Origin: Pontibacter amylolyticus
Lineage (GTDB): Bacteria > Bacteroidota > Bacteroidia > Cytophagales > Hymenobacteraceae
Direction: 5' to 3'
NCBI RefSeq assembly: GCF_014638845.1
Contig: NZ_BMFP01000007.1
Coordinates: forward strand, 23,785 to 87,784
DNA: 64,000 nucleotides
How positions within the stretch are numbered: the first letter of the stretch is position 1; each line of letters opens with the position of its first letter. Below the pieces are notes generated by a model, which saw only the letters and a list, made by a program, of their open reading frames with translations, made no database searches and was not told the DNA's origin. Both the position numbers and the translations under genes were made by a program. Of this stretch, positions 39,619 to 47,653 are shown one piece after another.

Positions 39619-40059
39619 ATGAATTACAGCTTTCATTCCAGACTTAATAGATTACAACTTCATGATTCTTCTATTTAAAAGTTAGAAAGAGTTGGGCCTG
39701 ATATTGTCATTGACTTTGATTGGGCCAAGCTTGCGGATTTTGCTGAAATGAATTTAGGGCCACTTATCATTGGAGCATCTCGAATTGTGCTGAGAAATAT
39801 AGAATCAGAGAAATGGACAGAGGAGATTACAAAAGGGAATATCTCAGATATAAGCAGACCTGAAAATTTCTTAGCCTATTTTAAAGAGATAGGGGAAAAT
39901 TACAGCACCAGCGATAACCAGATAAGAATAAGTGGGGTTTACATGAAACCACCTGAGTACAGCTGGATAAACTTGGAATTCAAATTTAAAAACTTTGAAT
40001 TCACTTGGGATAAGCATGTAACGCATGAGGAGTGGCTTCAATGGATATTGCCTGAATGA
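39619..40059 (+). pseudogene. Cassette-borne hypothetical gene with premature TAA
   Basis: From the ATG at 39619 the frame reads MNYSFHSRLNRLQLHDSSI, then TAA at 39676-39678, then continues in the same frame with KLERVGPDIVIDFDWAKLAD and on to the end at 40059. Intact, it would encode 146 residues. A shorter product of 103 residues could start at 39748 (MNLGPLIIGAS). The protein family is not recognised. It is AT-rich and bounded by GTTAGGTC (39594-39601) and GACCTAAC (40070-40077). Confidence 0.7.
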
Positions 40060-40070
40060 AAAAACACAAG

Positions 40071-40113
40071 ACCTAACCACACCTATGCCGCCGCATAGCC
40101 CAGTCCGTTCACT
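40071..40113 (+). other. Short attC-like site E (end of array 1)
   Basis: Starts with ACCTAAC, a perfect match to the R'' consensus RYYYAAC and the reverse complement of the R' that opens this cassette. A CTATGC-CGC-CGCATAG hairpin follows, and GTTCACT closes it. It lacks the TTCGGCTG core of the other sites, so it may be shortened. Confidence 0.5.
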
Positions 40114-40143
40114 TTCAACAGACTTAAAAATCCAACACTCAAA

Positions 40144-40509
40144 ATGAAAATAACGCCTGAACATAATGAGCGGATGGCAAATATGACCTTTGCCTCCGTT
40201 TATCCGCATTACATCACAAAAGTTAAGCGCAAAGGCAGAACCAAAGAAGAACTGCACCAAGTTATCACTTGGCTGACGGGTTTTGATGACAACAAATTAC
40301 AGGAACTGATCGACGAAAAAGCGACGTTCGAAACTTTTTTTAAGCAGGCAACATTGAACCCCGATGCCCACCTCATAACGGGAGTTATCTGTGGTTATCG
40401 AATAGAGGAAATTGAAAACCAACTGACTAAACAAGTCCGGTATCTGGACAAGCTGGTAGAAGAACTGGCGAAAGGTAAAAAGATGGAGAGGATCTTAAGA
40501 ACAGCCTGA
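40144..40509 (+). CDS. DUF2200 family protein
   Basis: A 121-residue cytoplasmic protein. The signature NERMANMTFASVYPHYITKV and TWLTGFDD are typical of DUF2200, a family of unknown function found widely in bacteria. It directly follows the last attC-like site. No matching site was found after it, so it may be the chromosomal flank or a cassette whose site is lost. Confidence 0.8.
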   Translation: MKITPEHNERMANMTFASVYPHYITKVKRKGRTKEELHQVITWLTGFDDNKLQELIDEKATFETFFKQATLNPDAHLITGVICGYRIEEIENQLTKQVRYLDKLVEELAKGKKMERILRTA

Positions 40510-40547
40510 AGACTACCGAATAGCAAATGATTGAATGTGCCGAAACT

Positions 40548-41318
40548 ATGAAAAGAAGACTCCTACCCTACTTCCTATACCTGCTCCTACCTTTTCTCAC
40601 GCTAGCCTGCACCCAAAAGATGACAACAACTGCCAGCAAACCCCAAACCGGACAGCAAGTGATCGAGGCCATGTACCGCCACTGGGAAAACAAGTGGTAC
40701 CCGAATTTTGCCTTCGACCAACGGGCCATTTTCTACAAAGACGATCAGGTGAGCCGAGAGGAAACCTGGCAGGAGATCTACAGCTATCCCGCCAATTTGC
40801 ACATCCGTTTCGATGGTTTTGAGACCGGTAACGGCGTGATCTACAACCAAGACACGGTCTATACCTTCAAAGAAGGGCAGCTGATGAACAAACAGTATTC
40901 CATTCACCCGCTGGTGCTACTCAGCTTTGATGTATATTTCTATGACCCTGCCGCCACCATCCGCAAGGCGGAGGAATTGAACTTCGACCTAAGCCAGCTG
41001 ACAGAAGCCAACTGGAAAGGCCGCGCCGCCTATGTAGTCGGCACAACCGACCCGAATGACCAGAGCCGCAGTCAGTTTTGGGTAGACAAAGAGCACCTTT
41101 ATGTACTTCGCATCTTAACAAACAACAAAGGCGTGGCACGCGATGTGGAAATGAACAACTACCAGGAAATCGAGGGGAATATGGTGGCGACTGAGATCGT
41201 GTTCAAAAACGACGGCCAGTTGTTTCTGCGGGAAGAGTACTATAACATTTCCTTCCCTGAGAAAATAGACCCCAACTGGTTTGACCCAAAGCAGTTCTCT
41301 ACTACAAACTGGAAGTAA
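40548..41318 (+). CDS. Lipoprotein, LolA-like fold suspected
   Basis: A 256-residue lipoprotein (LLPFLTLAC lipobox). The body looks like an outer-membrane lipoprotein-sorting type beta sheet: GNGVIYNQDTVYTFKEGQLM, GRAAYVVGTTDPNDQSRSQF, FWVDKEHLYVLRILTNNKG. Function unknown. The start at MKRRLLPYF is chosen to give a signal peptide. Confidence 0.7.
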   Translation: MKRRLLPYFLYLLLPFLTLACTQKMTTTASKPQTGQQVIEAMYRHWENKWYPNFAFDQRAIFYKDDQVSREETWQEIYSYPANLHIRFDGFETGNGVIYNQDTVYTFKEGQLMNKQYSIHPLVLLSFDVYFYDPAATIRKAEELNFDLSQLTEANWKGRAAYVVGTTDPNDQSRSQFWVDKEHLYVLRILTNNKGVARDVEMNNYQEIEGNMVATEIVFKNDGQLFLREEYYNISFPEKIDPNWFDPKQFSTTNWK

Positions 41319-41398
41319 GGTATAGGTCGGATAGTCCTTACACGAGACCGGGTACAGCAGGGCTTCGGTCCCTTCTATTTAATTTCCAAACAGCTCAA

Positions 41399-41480
41399 TG
41401 TCATTTTGAACAGCATGAGAAATCTGAATCACATGTAGCATTCTACAATTATCCATATCTCTCCTATCGTCGAGATAACA
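41399..41480. repeat. REP-like palindromic element 1
   Basis: Left half GTCATTTTGAACAGCATGAG...AAATCT and right half ATCTCTCCTATCGTCGAGAT are related in inverted orientation. The right half is shared almost exactly with 45638-45657. Confidence 0.65.
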
Positions 41481-41524
41481 AAATGAGGTTCGATATTTTA
41501 AAGGGAATTGGGAAGTAACAAGTC

Positions 41525-42187
41525 TTACCAGTCAATCGGCACTTTGCCTTGCGTCTTCAGGTACTCGTTGGCTTTGCTGAAGTGGCGGGTGCCGAAAAAG
41601 CCTCGATCGGCGGCGAAAGGCGATGGATGGGCCGCTTTGAGCACCAGGTGCTTGCGTTCGTCTATAAAGGCTCCCTTTTTCTGGGCATAGGCGCCCCAGA
41701 GCATGAACACGACGCCGGTTTTCAGCTCATTCACTTTGCTTACTACCGCGTCAGTAAACTCTTCCCAGCCTTTTTTCTGATGCGATCCTGCATCACCGGC
41801 CCGTACCGTCAGGGTGGCGTTAAGTAGTAAAACGCCCTGTTCGGCCCAGCGCTCCAGATTCCCGGTAGCCGGCAGGTCTTTGCCGAGGTCGTTTTTGATC
41901 TCTTTGAAGATGTTAATCAGCGACGGAGGTGTGCGCACTCCGTCCTTCACCGAAAAAGCCAATCCGTTTGCCTGATTAGGGCCATGATAGGGGTCCTGGC
42001 CTAAAATAACTACTTTTACGTTGTCGAAGGGACATCGCTCAAAAGCGTTGAAGATCTGGTTGCCCGGCGGGTAAACTTTTTGTGAGGTGTACTCGTCTTT
42101 AACAAAAGACGCGAGATTTTTGAAATAGGGCTTTTCAAATTCTTCTTGCAGGATTTTCTGCCAGCTTTCTTCTATCTTTACATTCAT
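41525..42187 (-). CDS. ung: Uracil-DNA glycosylase, family 1
   Basis: A 220-residue base-excision repair enzyme that removes uracil from DNA. The catalytic Asp motif is ILGQDPYHGPNQANGLAFSV and the second active-site motif HPSPFAADRGFFGTRHFS. The start at MNVKIEES fits the family length; the frame is open further upstream. Monocistronic, divergent from apaG with a 98-bp gap. Confidence 0.96.
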   Translation of the reverse strand: MNVKIEESWQKILQEEFEKPYFKNLASFVKDEYTSQKVYPPGNQIFNAFERCPFDNVKVVILGQDPYHGPNQANGLAFSVKDGVRTPPSLINIFKEIKNDLGKDLPATGNLERWAEQGVLLLNATLTVRAGDAGSHQKKGWEEFTDAVVSKVNELKTGVVFMLWGAYAQKKGAFIDERKHLVLKAAHPSPFAADRGFFGTRHFSKANEYLKTQGKVPIDW

Positions 42188-42285
42188 AGTAGTCTGTAGG
42201 GGTAACTGGTTTGCCTGGTAACAGGTAGTGGCCTTCGGAAGGCTATACCTGAAACAGATTCTAATTATACAAAAATCTCTGTAAC

Positions 42286-42672
42286 ATGGATACAAAAACT
42301 ACAGAAGGAGTAAAAGTATCGGTCACGACCAACTACCTGCCCGATTACTCCAGTCCGGTACAGCAGCACTTCGTATTTGCTTATAAGATCAGTATAGAAA
42401 ATAACAGTGAGTTCACGGTGAAGCTTTTGCGTCGCCATTGGTACATTCACGATGCCACCGGCACCATGCGTGAAGTGGAAGGAGAAGGTGTTGTAGGCCA
42501 GCAGCCCGTGCTGGAGCCCGGAGAGTCGCATGAGTACGTGTCAGGCTGCAACCTGAAGACAGGTATGGGCAAAATGCGCGGTACTTACCTGATGGAGCGC
42601 ATGGTTGACGGCAAGCAGTTCCATGTTACCATCCCCGAGTTCTCGCTTATCGTACCGTATAAGTTGAATTAA
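42286..42672 (+). CDS. apaG: ApaG domain protein
   Basis: A 128-residue single-domain protein with fibronectin-III-like fold. Conserved family stretches are RHWYIHDATG and VVGQQPVLEPGESHEYVSGC plus a glycine-rich GMGKMRGTY. ApaG is linked to Co/Mg homeostasis and AppppA levels in enterobacteria; its role here is not shown. Confidence 0.92.
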   Translation: MDTKTTEGVKVSVTTNYLPDYSSPVQQHFVFAYKISIENNSEFTVKLLRRHWYIHDATGTMREVEGEGVVGQQPVLEPGESHEYVSGCNLKTGMGKMRGTYLMERMVDGKQFHVTIPEFSLIVPYKLN

Positions 42673-42962
42673 TTGTTGATGGTTAAATTGCTGAATGGTT
42701 AAATTGTTTATTTCGCTATATCTGTTTAATTGTTAAATTGTTGATGGTTAAATTGTTGATTGTGCTATACCTAAATTAATTGCTGACTGTTTAGTTGTTA
42801 AATCATCAATACCTGAATTAATTGTTTCATTGTTAATTCGGCTATACCTTTAAATTTGTAGTTTCTGCGGGATACATCAGATTTACACACTGAGATCATC
42901 ATGCTGAAAACAACAATTTAACCATCAACAATTTAACCATCAACAATTTAACAATTCAAAAA
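42673..42962. repeat. AT-rich intergenic repeat with inverted arms
   Basis: Left part (about 42673-42765) repeats TTAAATTGTTGATGG units; right part (42915-42960) repeats the reverse complement, CAACAATTTAACCAT. The core has two CTATACCT copies and a -7-like TAAATTTG at 42851-42858. No gene is seen. Confidence 0.7.
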
Positions 42963-43748
42963 TTGCTCCCCTTCCACCTTGCGGCAAATTACCTGCTTTA
43001 CTGCCTCAGGGCTTTTAAGCTGCACGGAGTCCACTCCCCTTTTGTATTCGAGCTGTACCAAAATGTGATTCTGCACGAGGGGGATTATTATGCCTATCCG
43101 TTAATTGAGAAAATGAGGAGTTCGCTGCTGCTGGAAGACCGTGCTATACCTGTCACTGATTTTGGAGCAGGGCCCAAGGCGGGATTGAAGAAAAACCGCA
43201 AGATCAGCTACATCGCCCGCACCTCGGCCAAACCTGCCAAGTATGCGCAGCTGCTTTTCCGGCTGGTAGCCCATTTTCAGCCGAGAACGATATTTGACCT
43301 GGGCACTTCGCTTGGCATTACCTCCTCATACCTGGCCATGGCGAATAAGCAAGCTAGAGTCTATACCTTCGAGGGTTGCCCGTCGATAGCGGCTGAAGCG
43401 AAAGAGAACTTTGAAAAACTGGGGATTCCGCACGTACAGCAAGTGATCGGGAACTTGGATGATACACTATCAAAGCAATTGCAGAAAGTAGAACAGCTCG
43501 ACTTTGTGTTTTTTGACGGAAACCACCGCTACGAACCTACCATGCGCTATTTCGAGGCCTGCCTCAGCAAGCACCACGAGCATAGCGTGTTTGTGATTGA
43601 TGATTTGTATTGGTCAGCGGAAATGAAGCGGGCCTGGCAGGAGATCAGGCAGCATCCACAGGTGTGCCAGACCGTCGATTTGTTTTATATTGGCCTAGTG
43701 TTCTTCCGAAAAACACAACCCAAAGAGCGTTTTACGCTGCTGTATTAA
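42963..43748 (+). CDS. Class I SAM-dependent methyltransferase
   Basis: A 261-residue protein. The SAM motif FDLGTSLGITSSYLAM (about 100-117) and an acidic FFDGNHRYEPT motif place it with O-methyltransferase-like enzymes. The first helix (LLYCLRAFKLHGVHSPFVFE) is typical of a Bacteroidota family. No ATG exists at the expected site; a TTG at 42963, directly after the intergenic repeat, is the likely start. The last 4 nt overlap the convergent gene. Confidence 0.8.
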   Translation: MLPFHLAANYLLYCLRAFKLHGVHSPFVFELYQNVILHEGDYYAYPLIEKMRSSLLLEDRAIPVTDFGAGPKAGLKKNRKISYIARTSAKPAKYAQLLFRLVAHFQPRTIFDLGTSLGITSSYLAMANKQARVYTFEGCPSIAAEAKENFEKLGIPHVQQVIGNLDDTLSKQLQKVEQLDFVFFDGNHRYEPTMRYFEACLSKHHEHSVFVIDDLYWSAEMKRAWQEIRQHPQVCQTVDLFYIGLVFFRKTQPKERFTLLY

Positions 43749-44521
43749 TCGTTCTCCTTCACCACCTGTGCTTGCCAGCCGCCATACACACCATTAAACT
43801 CCTCTGCCAACTGCCACAGTCCTAAGGTAATGGCATGGATTTCTTCTTCGGTAACAGCCTGTACTTTCGCTATAACGATGCTGTAGGGAACATCAGACTC
43901 ATTTTGGTTCTTCCCTTCTTGCACCAAGGTATAGCCGGCTCCTTCTGCCTGGCTTTTAAAGGCAGCCCGGTCGGCTTCCGTTGCGAAGCTTATGAAATGC
44001 GACACAGGGCGGGGAATGTGGTGCTCGTCTCCCTGCTCATCCATCATGCGCAGAATGCGGTTGTTTTTGATACTCTGCATATCAACCGGCTCCGGAAATA
44101 GGAAGTCCAGGTATAGTCCCCAGTCAGGGTCGTGGAGGGTGTTGGAAGCGAAGGTATAGGCCGGGAAAGCTTGCATGATGTTGGTAGCGATCACCTCCGG
44201 CAGGGCCTCCTGTTCACTGTAAAAGTAGAAGCTGCGCTTACCGTCGTGCAGCAGTTTGCCCACAAAGGCTGCCTGCAGTGAGTTCTGAAATTCTTCCACC
44301 AGAGCTTCTTCTATCGCCTCCAGCTGTTCCCACTCAGCTTCATCGGCAGGAAATCCTTCTGCATCAGGTTGCTGCAAAGCTACGACGAGCTCAAAGGCAC
44401 GCGATTTCTCAGGTATAGGAGCCACGTGTTCAAAGGCCAGATCGACGCTCACGCAGGCGGGGCGCTCATTGATGTCGCAGAAATAAACTTCCCACTCAGG
44501 GGTATGGGCAGGTACGGTCAT
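43745..44521 (-). CDS. DUF695 plus RraB-like protein
   Basis: A 258-residue cytoplasmic acidic protein. The N-terminal 130 residues match DUF695 (EWEVYFCDINERPACVSVDL). The C-terminal part resembles RraB (HHIPRPVSHFISFATEADRA), a regulator that binds RNase E in gammaproteobacteria. Whether it controls an RNase here is unknown. It follows kdsA on the same strand with a hairpin between. Confidence 0.75.
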   Translation of the reverse strand: MTVPAHTPEWEVYFCDINERPACVSVDLAFEHVAPIPEKSRAFELVVALQQPDAEGFPADEAEWEQLEAIEEALVEEFQNSLQAAFVGKLLHDGKRSFYFYSEQEALPEVIATNIMQAFPAYTFASNTLHDPDWGLYLDFLFPEPVDMQSIKNNRILRMMDEQGDEHHIPRPVSHFISFATEADRAAFKSQAEGAGYTLVQEGKNQNESDVPYSIVIAKVQAVTEEEIHAITLGLWQLAEEFNGVYGGWQAQVVKEND

Positions 44522-44541
44522 AGGTATAATCTGAAAGAAAC

Positions 44542-44575
44542 AAGGAGAGCATCAACCACGGTCAATGCTCTCCTT
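44542..44575 (-). terminator. Hairpin after kdsA
   Basis: Perfect 11-bp stem AAGGAGAGCAT / ATGCTCTCCTT, 12-nt loop. The T tract is interrupted (TTGTTTCTTTC), so termination may be partial. Confidence 0.6.
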
Positions 44576-44594
44576 TCATACGTGAATGAGTAGC

Positions 44595-45404
44595 TTAGCG
44601 AACAGCCTGGCGGATGCGGACCAACTTTTGGAGCAGGCCTTCAAGCTGGTCTAAGGGAAGCATGTTGGCACCGTCCGACTTGGCGATGGATGGCTGCGGG
44701 TGCGTTTCGATGAACAGACCATCGGCCCCAACGGCAATAGCGGCTTTGGCAATCGTCTCGATCAGGGCGGGTTTGCCACCGGTTACACCAGAGCTTTGGT
44801 TCGGCTGCTGCAGCGAGTGCGTCACGTCCATCACCACCGGAACGCCATTCGTCTGCATTTCAGGCAGGTTGCGGAAATCCACCACCATATCCGAATAGCC
44901 GAAGCTGTTGCCACGATCGGTCAGGATCACTTTGTCGTTGCCCGACTCGCGTACCTTATCCACGGCAAAGCGCATGGCCTCACCTGACAGAAACTGTCCT
45001 TTTTTGATGTTAACCACTTTGCCTGTTTTAGCGGCCGCTACCAGTAAATCCGTCTGGCGGCACAGGAAAGCCGGGATCTGCAGCACGTCCACATACTCCG
45101 CCGCTATGGCTGCTTCCGCACTTTCGTGGATGTCCGTTACGGTAGGTATGTCAAAGGTATGGCTCACCTTCTGCAGGATGCGCAGCGCTTTTTCATCGCC
45201 TATACCTGTAAAGGAATCCAGGCGGGAGCGGTTGGCTTTGCGGTAAGAGCCTTTGAAGATCAGTGGAATCTCTAGTTTATCGGTGATCGTTACCAGTCGC
45301 TCGGCGATCTGCAGGGCCATTTCCTCGCCCTCGATTGCACAAGGTCCGGCCATCAGAAAGAAGTTGCCGGAGCCGGTGTGTTTCAGTTTTGATATTTCGA
45401 ACAT
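44595..45404 (-). CDS. kdsA: 3-deoxy-8-phosphooctulonate synthase (KDO-8-P synthase)
   Basis: A 269-residue TIM-barrel enzyme joining PEP and arabinose 5-phosphate for lipopolysaccharide. Conserved segments: LMAGPCAIEGEEMAL, FKGSYRKANRSRLDSFTGIG, LQIPAFLCRQTDLL, NIKKGQFLSGEAM and FIETHPQPSIAKSDG. The N in KANRS marks the KDO8P group. Full length. Confidence 0.96.
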   Translation of the reverse strand: MFEISKLKHTGSGNFFLMAGPCAIEGEEMALQIAERLVTITDKLEIPLIFKGSYRKANRSRLDSFTGIGDEKALRILQKVSHTFDIPTVTDIHESAEAAIAAEYVDVLQIPAFLCRQTDLLVAAAKTGKVVNIKKGQFLSGEAMRFAVDKVRESGNDKVILTDRGNSFGYSDMVVDFRNLPEMQTNGVPVVMDVTHSLQQPNQSSGVTGGKPALIETIAKAAIAVGADGLFIETHPQPSIAKSDGANMLPLDQLEGLLQKLVRIRQAVR

Positions 45405-45436
45405 GGTCAGTATCTAGGTTTAAGCCTTTCGGCCTG

Positions 45437-45444
45437 CAAAGTTA
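45437..45444 (-). promoter_or_regulatory. -7 promoter box of kdsA
   Basis: CAAAGTTA on the plus strand is TAACTTTG on the minus strand, 33 nt before the kdsA start codon. Confidence 0.6.
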
Positions 45445-45449
45445 CGGGA

Positions 45450-45530
45450 AAAATTTAGTGATTTAGTGATTTAGTGAATGAGTGGTTGAGTGATTTAGTG
45501 ATTGCTAAATGGCTAAATTGTTAAATTGCT
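45450..45530. repeat. Heptad-type intergenic repeat
   Basis: Runs of TTTAGTGA and GAGTGGT units followed by AAATTGTTAAATTG. Same family as the arrays at 42.7, 61.3 and 62.4 kb. Confidence 0.6.
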
Positions 45531-45581
45531 TATTGATGTCTGGAGGGCCGATGATTACCTTCACCAACACAGGCTTATCTC

Positions 45582-45661
45582 TGTCAATTCGACGATAGGT
45601 GAAATCTGAAGTATTGGTTGGAGGATGAAATAATCCAGATCTCTCCTATCGTCGAGATGAC
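45582..45661. repeat. REP-like palindromic element 2
   Basis: GTCAATTCGACGATAGGTGA (left) and ATCTCTCCTATCGTCGAGAT (right) form an imperfect palindrome with about 30 nt between. The right half recurs at 41457-41476. Confidence 0.7.
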
Positions 45662-45697
45662 AGGCGGGGATAATCTAAATTTTAACTTTCTACCTTT

Positions 45698-46291
45698 TTA
45701 ACTTCCCAACTTCTTCAACTCCATAAACAGCTCTCTCCCCTGCCGTGGGGGAATAGAATTGTAGGCGGTTTCGAAGTGGAGGAACTCGAAGTAGGGCTCG
45801 AAGTAGGCGCGGTACTCTTCGCGGCTGCCACCGAAGGGTGGCCCGGCGTGCTCAAACGTGGTGTCGAAAAGCAGGCCGACCAGTTTTCCTCCCGGTACTA
45901 ACAGTTCAGCACATCTACGGGCGTAGTCTGGTCGAAGACTTGGGTCGATCGCGCAGAAGAAGGTTTGCTCCACGATCAGGTCGAACTGGCTGTCAAGCTC
46001 GAAGAAATCCTGGAGCAGCAACTGGTCCTTGGGGAAGTCCGGCACCCGTTCGGAGAAGCGATGCAGCGGCGCCTCGGCAACATCGGCTACATAGGTATGC
46101 ACAAAGCCCTTTCGGAAAAGATACTCCGCTTCGTAGGCGTTGCCACAGCCCGGCATCAGAATACGCTGCCCCTTGTTAGTCAACTGATCAAAATATTCGC
46201 GAAGTGGCGGCGTTATAGCCCCAACATCCCAACCCGTCTGGCCGAGTTGGTAGCGGTTTTGCCAGTAGTCGGCATTAAATTCTTGTTTCAT
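45698..46291 (-). CDS. TPMT-family SAM-dependent methyltransferase
   Basis: A 197-residue protein. Family features: NADYWQNRYQLGQTGWDVG at the start, SAM motif ILMPGCGNAYEAEYL, and VEQTFFCAIDPSLRPDYARR, which is typical of thiopurine or thiol methyltransferase-like proteins. Substrate unknown. Confidence 0.85.
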   Translation of the reverse strand: MKQEFNADYWQNRYQLGQTGWDVGAITPPLREYFDQLTNKGQRILMPGCGNAYEAEYLFRKGFVHTYVADVAEAPLHRFSERVPDFPKDQLLLQDFFELDSQFDLIVEQTFFCAIDPSLRPDYARRCAELLVPGGKLVGLLFDTTFEHAGPPFGGSREEYRAYFEPYFEFLHFETAYNSIPPRQGRELFMELKKLGS

Positions 46292-46367
46292 CTTGTATGA
46301 TAATAGAGCAAAAGTCTTAAATTTGAAACTTGCATACGCACCATTCCAGACACAAAATGCTTAAAAA

Positions 46368-47348
46368 ATGAGTACGCTGGAAAAAAAAGACACCCAAAAC
46401 GAACATCAGCCCATGAATCCTTCTGAAAAACGAAGCAACCGCAAACTCCTGATCAGTGGTCTCCTTGTCATCCTGATTAGTATTAACGGCATCCTGCTTT
46501 ACATGAATTATCAGAAAAAAGAGAAAAATGAGGAGCAGGCCGAGGTGATCCGTGTGAAAGATAAGGAGCTGGAGAACCAGATTAAAGTGTACGAAGCCCT
46601 GAAAGCCGACTTTGAGCGCCAGAGCCAGGAACTGCAGGCTATGGGTCTTGAAAACGACTCGCTGGAAGCCCAGATCGCCTCTATTTCGTCTGACCTGAAC
46701 GAGCTGCGCGGTTTCCGCAAGAGCAGCTACAGCCTGGCCGACCAGCGTCGTTTCCGCGACCGTGCACAGGCCTTTGAGCAGCAACTGAAGCAGAAGGACC
46801 AGGAAATTGCCACGCTGAAGCAGGACAACGAAGTGCTCTTCACAGAGAACACCTCCCTCAAAACAACCCAAAACCGCCTGAGCGACAGCCTCACCACCAT
46901 GAAGTCGACGAATGAGAACCTGGTGGAGAAGGTAAAGGTGGCCTCCCGGCTCGAAGCGCAGCGCATGAACGTTAAGGTGGTGAACAAGCGCGGCAAAGAA
47001 CTGGATGACAAGGACAACGAGTTCAGGGTAAAAAATGTGGAGAAGATCCGCGTAGCTTTTAACCTGGGCAAGAACGACGTGGCACCACGTGAGCCGAAGA
47101 CGATCTACATGCGTTTGATCGAGCCAGACGGAGCTGCCCTGTATAACTTGTCTACTGGTTCAGGCTCGTTCCAGATCGACGGCGAGGACATGTACTACAC
47201 GGCCAAGCGCGACATCGTGTTCGATAACACGCAGCAACAGGTTAGTTTTGTGTACAGCAAGAACGCCGAGTACAAGAAAGGCCAGCATACCATTGAGCTT
47301 TATGCCGATGGCTTCCTGATCGGGACAACCAGCTTTGTGCTGAAATAA
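46368..47348 (+). CDS. Membrane-anchored coiled-coil protein
   Basis: A 326-residue protein. One TM helix (KLLISGLLVILISINGILLY) is preceded by a charged N-terminus. A long coiled coil follows (about 50-190, e.g. KELENQIKVYEALKADFERQ). The C-terminal 110 residues form a globular domain (IYMRLIEPDGAALYNLSTGS). It is likely inner-membrane bound with the rod in the periplasm. Function unknown; similar proteins are common near cell-division or gliding genes but no such context exists here. Confidence 0.75.
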   Translation: MSTLEKKDTQNEHQPMNPSEKRSNRKLLISGLLVILISINGILLYMNYQKKEKNEEQAEVIRVKDKELENQIKVYEALKADFERQSQELQAMGLENDSLEAQIASISSDLNELRGFRKSSYSLADQRRFRDRAQAFEQQLKQKDQEIATLKQDNEVLFTENTSLKTTQNRLSDSLTTMKSTNENLVEKVKVASRLEAQRMNVKVVNKRGKELDDKDNEFRVKNVEKIRVAFNLGKNDVAPREPKTIYMRLIEPDGAALYNLSTGSGSFQIDGEDMYYTAKRDIVFDNTQQQVSFVYSKNAEYKKGQHTIELYADGFLIGTTSFVLK

Positions 47349-47366
47349 CATAAACCCTATAGTCTG

Positions 47367-47400
47367 AAAGCCCTGTCCATTAGGCCGGGGCTTTTTTTGT
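47367..47400 (+). terminator. Terminator after the coiled-coil gene
   Basis: Imperfect stem AAAGCCCTGTCC / GGCCGGGGCTTT with T7 tail. Confidence 0.7.
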
Positions 47401-47562
47401 GCCTGTCTATACCCATGTAAGGTATAGCCTGACCAAATGTTATCGCAGGTATAGGTGTAAGCTTATCCTACGTTCACTTATCTGCTGCTTTAGCCAGGTA
47501 TAGCAAGGGCCATTCAGACTACGCTTTCAGGTATAAAGCTCCGTTCAAACAATTCAAACCAT
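47401..47562. repeat. Cluster of CAGGTATAG motifs
   Basis: Four AGGTATA copies occur within about 110 bp (47421, 47449, 47497, 47530). No gene is present. Confidence 0.6.
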
Positions 47563-47593
47563 AAAAAAAACCCTATCCTGAGGAAAGGGTTTT
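47563..47593 (-). terminator. Terminator of cphA
   Basis: Stem AAAACCCT / AGGGTTTT with an internal CCTGAGG, followed on the minus strand by T8. Confidence 0.8.
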
Positions 47594-47653
47594 AGTCCAT
47601 CGTTCACATGAAATTCTCTAACGCAGGCGTTAGAATTTAATCAACAAGAATCT

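Noticed and set aside
38881-40143. Integron integrase gene next to array 1
   Set aside because: Flanking genes are lepB and DUF2200; no tyrosine recombinase motifs in any frame.
42673-42962. CRISPR array in the TTAAATTGTTGATGG region
   Set aside because: No unique spacers of constant size; simple degenerate repeats with inverted arms.
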